From Pigmentiphaga sp. NML080357 (GTDB lineage: Bacteria; Pseudomonadota; Gammaproteobacteria; Burkholderiales; Burkholderiaceae_B): a stretch of 54,837 bases of DNA. Position numbers and translations under genes: made by a program. Positions within the stretch are counted from its first letter, which is position 1; every line of letters starts with the position of its first letter. The notes beneath the pieces were generated by a model. It ran no database searches and had not been told where the DNA came from. It saw only the letters and a list, made by a program, of their open reading frames with translations. The stretch is taken from positions 1 through 54,837 of the forward strand of contig NZ_NINW01000015.1 in assembly GCF_002188465.1 (NCBI RefSeq), given 5' to 3'. This document shows positions 52,817-54,837 of the stretch, in pieces.

Positions 52817-54837
52817 ATGAAGCGCATGCTGTTTAACGCAACGCACCAGGAAGAACTGCGCGTTGCCATCGTCGACGGGCAAAAGCTCATCGACCTCGAC
52901 ATCGAAACCGCCGGCCGCGAACAGCGCAAAGGCAACATCTACAAGGGCGTCGTCACCCGCATCGAACCCAGCCTGGAGGCCTGCTTCGTCAACTACGGCG
53001 AAGAACGCCACGGCTTCCTGCCCTTCAAGGAAATCGCCCGCACCTACTTCAAGGAAGGCGTGGACGTGCGCAGCGCCCGCATCCAGGACGTGCTGCGCGA
53101 GGGCCAGGAACTGATCGTCCAGGTCGAGAAGGAAGAACGCGGCAACAAGGGCGCGGCCCTGACCACGTTCATCTCGCTGGCGGGCCGCTACCTGGTCCTG
53201 ATGCCCAACAACCCGCGCGGCGGCGGCGTCTCGCGCCGCGTCGAAGGCGAGGATCGCCAGGAACTGCGCGAAACCATGGAGCAGCTCCAGGTTCCGCAAG
53301 GCATGAGCATCATCGCCCGCACGGCCGGCATCGGCCGCAGCGTGGAAGAGCTGCAATGGGACCTGTCCTACCTCATGCAGCTGTGGACGGCCATCGACGG
53401 CGCCGCCCGCGAGAATGCCGGCCCCATCCTGATTTACCTGGAATCGAGCCTGGTCATCCGGGCCATCCGCGACTATTTCTCGCCCGACATCGGCGAGATC
53501 CTGATCGACACCGACGACATCGCCGACCAGGCCTGCGCCTTCATGAGCGTGGTCATGCCGGACAACGTCCAGCGGGTGAAACGCTACCGCGACGACGTGC
53601 CCCTGTTCTCGCGCTTCCAGATCGAGCACCAGATCGAGACCGCCTACGCCCGCACGGTGCCCCTGCCCTCGGGCGGCGCAGTGGTGATCGACCACACCGA
53701 GGCCCTGGTCGCGGTGGACGTCAACTCGGCGCGCGCCACCAAGGGCAGCGACATCGAGGAAACCGCGCTGCGCACCAACCTGGAAGCGGCCGACGAAGTG
53801 GCCCGCCAGTTGCGCCTGCGCGACCTGGGCGGCCTGATCGTCATCGACTTCATCGACATGGAGGACGGCAAGAACCAGCGCGCCGTCGAGCAGCGCCTGC
53901 GCGAAGCCCTCCATTTCGACCGTGCCCGCGTGCAGATGGGCAAGATCTCGCGCTTCGGCCTGATGGAGCTGTCGCGCCAGCGGCTGCGCCCGGCGCTGAA
54001 CGAGGGCTCGCACATCACCTGCCCGCGCTGCAACGGCACCGGCGTCATCCGCGACACCGAATCGAGCGCCCTGCAGGTACTGCGCCTGATCCAGGAAGAA
54101 TCCATGAAGGAGAACACCGCCGCCGTGCACGCCCAAGTGCCCGTGGAAGTGGCCACCTTCCTGCTGAACGAGAAGCGCACCGACATCGCCAAGATGGAAG
54201 CGCGCCTGAAGGTCAACGTCATCCTCATCCCCAACAAGCACCTGGACACGCCGCATCACCGCATCGAGCGTCTCCGGCACGACGATCCCCGCCTCGAAAG
54301 CACCAAGGCCAGCTTCGAACTGGCCGAGGCGCCCGAAACCAACCTCGCCTATTCCACCCAGGAACACGAGGTCAAGGCGCGCCCCGAGGCCATCGTCAAG
54401 GGCATCACGCCTGCCCAGCCCGCGCCGGTTTCCGCTCCCGCGACGAACGGCGCGAACGGCTCCCGCGGCAAGCAGCCGGCTCCCGCCGAGGCCGCTGCCG
54501 GCGGCTTTTCCGGCCTGATGTCGCGCCTGTTCGGCTGGCTCAAGGGCAGCGCCGCCGAGCCGGTCGAGCCCGCCGCCCGTCCGCGCAAGGAAGAATCGCG
54601 CGAAGACCGCGAGGCCAACCGCAACCGCCGCCGCAACGCCCAGGGCAACCGCGGCCGGCGCGACAACCGCGAGGCGCGCGCCGACGATCGCGAGCGCCAG
54701 GAGGGCGAGGACGTCCGCAAGGAAGCCCGCGCGCCGCGCCGCGAAGGCCGCCGCGACGACCGTACGCGCGCACCCCGGCAGGAAGACCTGCGTAGCGCGC
54801 CGCCGGCCGCCGACGAGACCGAGCAGCAGGCCGGTTG
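52817..54837 (+). CDS. rne: Ribonuclease E, 3' end cut by window
   Basis: The N-terminal 673 residues of the endonuclease that organises the RNA degradosome. It has [20 protein letters not shown], an S1 domain around residues 37-120 ([20 protein letters not shown]), and the 5' sensor and RNase-H-like regions. The DNase I-like catalytic part contains [20 protein letters not shown] and [17 protein letters not shown] with the metal-binding Asp residues. The Zn-link is CPRCNGTG. After about residue 560 the protein becomes an Arg- and Glu-rich disordered tail ([19 protein letters not shown]), typical of the RNA- and partner-binding half. Near residue 560 [16 protein letters not shown] could be the amphipathic membrane-targeting helix. 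The end lies outside the window. Confidence 0.98.
   Translation, partial: MKRMLFNATHQEELRVAIVDGQKLIDLDIETAGREQRKGNIYKGVVTRIEPSLEACFVNYGEERHGFLPFKEIARTYFKEGVDVRSARIQDVLREGQELIVQVEKEERGNKGAALTTFISLAGRYLVLMPNNPRGGGVSRRVEGEDRQELRETMEQLQVPQGMSIIARTAGIGRSVEELQWDLSYLMQLWTAIDGAARENAGPILIYLESSLVIRAIRDYFSPDIGEILIDTDDIADQACAFMSVVMPDNVQRVKRYRDDVPLFSRFQIEHQIETAYARTVPLPSGGAVVIDHTEALVAVDVNSARATKGSDIEETALRTNLEAADEVARQLRLRDLGGLIVIDFIDMEDGKNQRAVEQRLREALHFDRARVQMGKISRFGLMELSRQRLRPALNEGSHITCPRCNGTGVIRDTESSALQVLRLIQEESMKENTAAVHAQVPVEVATFLLNEKRTDIAKMEARLKVNVILIPNKHLDTPHHRIERLRHDDPRLESTKASFELAEAPETNLAYSTQEHEVKARPEAIVKGITPAQPAPVSAPATNGANGSRGKQPAPAEAAAGGFSGLMSRLFGWLKGSAAEPVEPAARPRKEESREDREANRNRRRNAQGNRGRRDNREARADDRERQEGEDVRKEARAPRREGRRDDRTRAPRQEDLRSAPPAADETEQQAG

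Noticed and set aside
52811-54367. A 518-codon minus-strand frame opposite rne
   Set aside because: It is the complement of a strongly conserved RNase E coding region and shows only low-complexity Val, Asp, Ala and Gly sequence.

Overview
This GC-rich window looks like a chromosomal segment of a betaproteobacterium of the family Alcaligenaceae, most likely Bordetella or a close relative such as Achromobacter. The evidence is the gene order (yceD-rpmF-plsX-fabHDG-acpP-fabF-rpoE-rseA-rseB-mucD-lepA-lepB-rnc-era-recO-pdxJ-acpS-nagZ-uvrC-pgsA, with rluC and rne nearby), the protein sequences, a Bug/TctC-type receptor, and dispersed GC-rich intergenic repeats. The species cannot be fixed from sequence alone. 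I see no rRNA, tRNA, CRISPR, prophage or insertion sequence, and no clearly broken gene. Only the first gene (3' end missing) and the last (3' end missing) are cut by the window.

Region 1 (1-18003, all minus strand) is an accessory nitrogen and catabolic locus. A giant AfsR/SARP-like ATPase regulator (14251-18003) lies upstream of a urea-carboxylase-type biotin enzyme. A complete urea-type ABC transporter, urtABCDE, follows. Next, in the same direction, come a two-subunit Rieske ring-hydroxylating oxygenase, a Bug solute receptor, a 70-residue orphan protein and a GabT-like aminotransferase. In front of the carboxylase is a consensus-quality sigma-54 promoter with NtrC-like dyads upstream, so carboxylase plus urt is probably a nitrogen-limitation operon. 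The Rieske unit has its own leader with a perfect 21-bp palindrome.

Region 2 (18347-42058, minus strand) is housekeeping. It starts with an Fsr-like MFS exporter, then runs through pgsA, uvrC, nagZ, acpS, pdxJ, recO, era, rnc, lepB, lepA, the envelope-stress module mucD-rseB-rseA-rpoE with a small membrane protein, and the fatty-acid/phospholipid cluster fabF-acpP-fabG-fabD-fabH-plsX-rpmF-yceD. Many neighbours overlap by an ATGA or similar junction. The cluster reads from a good sigma-70 promoter upstream of yceD. acpP has its own -10 box and a classic intrinsic terminator before fabF.

Region 3 (42092-49318, plus strand) holds maf and a coupled RsmI-like methyltransferase. It continues into an accessory cassette of a fumarate-reductase/AprA-like flavoprotein, a di-cluster ferredoxin, and an SsuABC/TauABC-type importer with two permeases. 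A roughly 240-bp imperfect inverted repeat separates the redox pair from the importer.

Region 4 (49350-54837) holds an SppA-like protease, a HAD phosphatase and rluC on the minus strand, then a 717-bp divergent leader and rne on the plus strand.

The points I would look at first are the sigma-54/NtrC-controlled carboxylase-Urt-Rieske locus, the flavoprotein-ferredoxin-ABC cassette, and the GC-rich repeat family that has become the C-terminus of RecO and adjoins the start of rnc.
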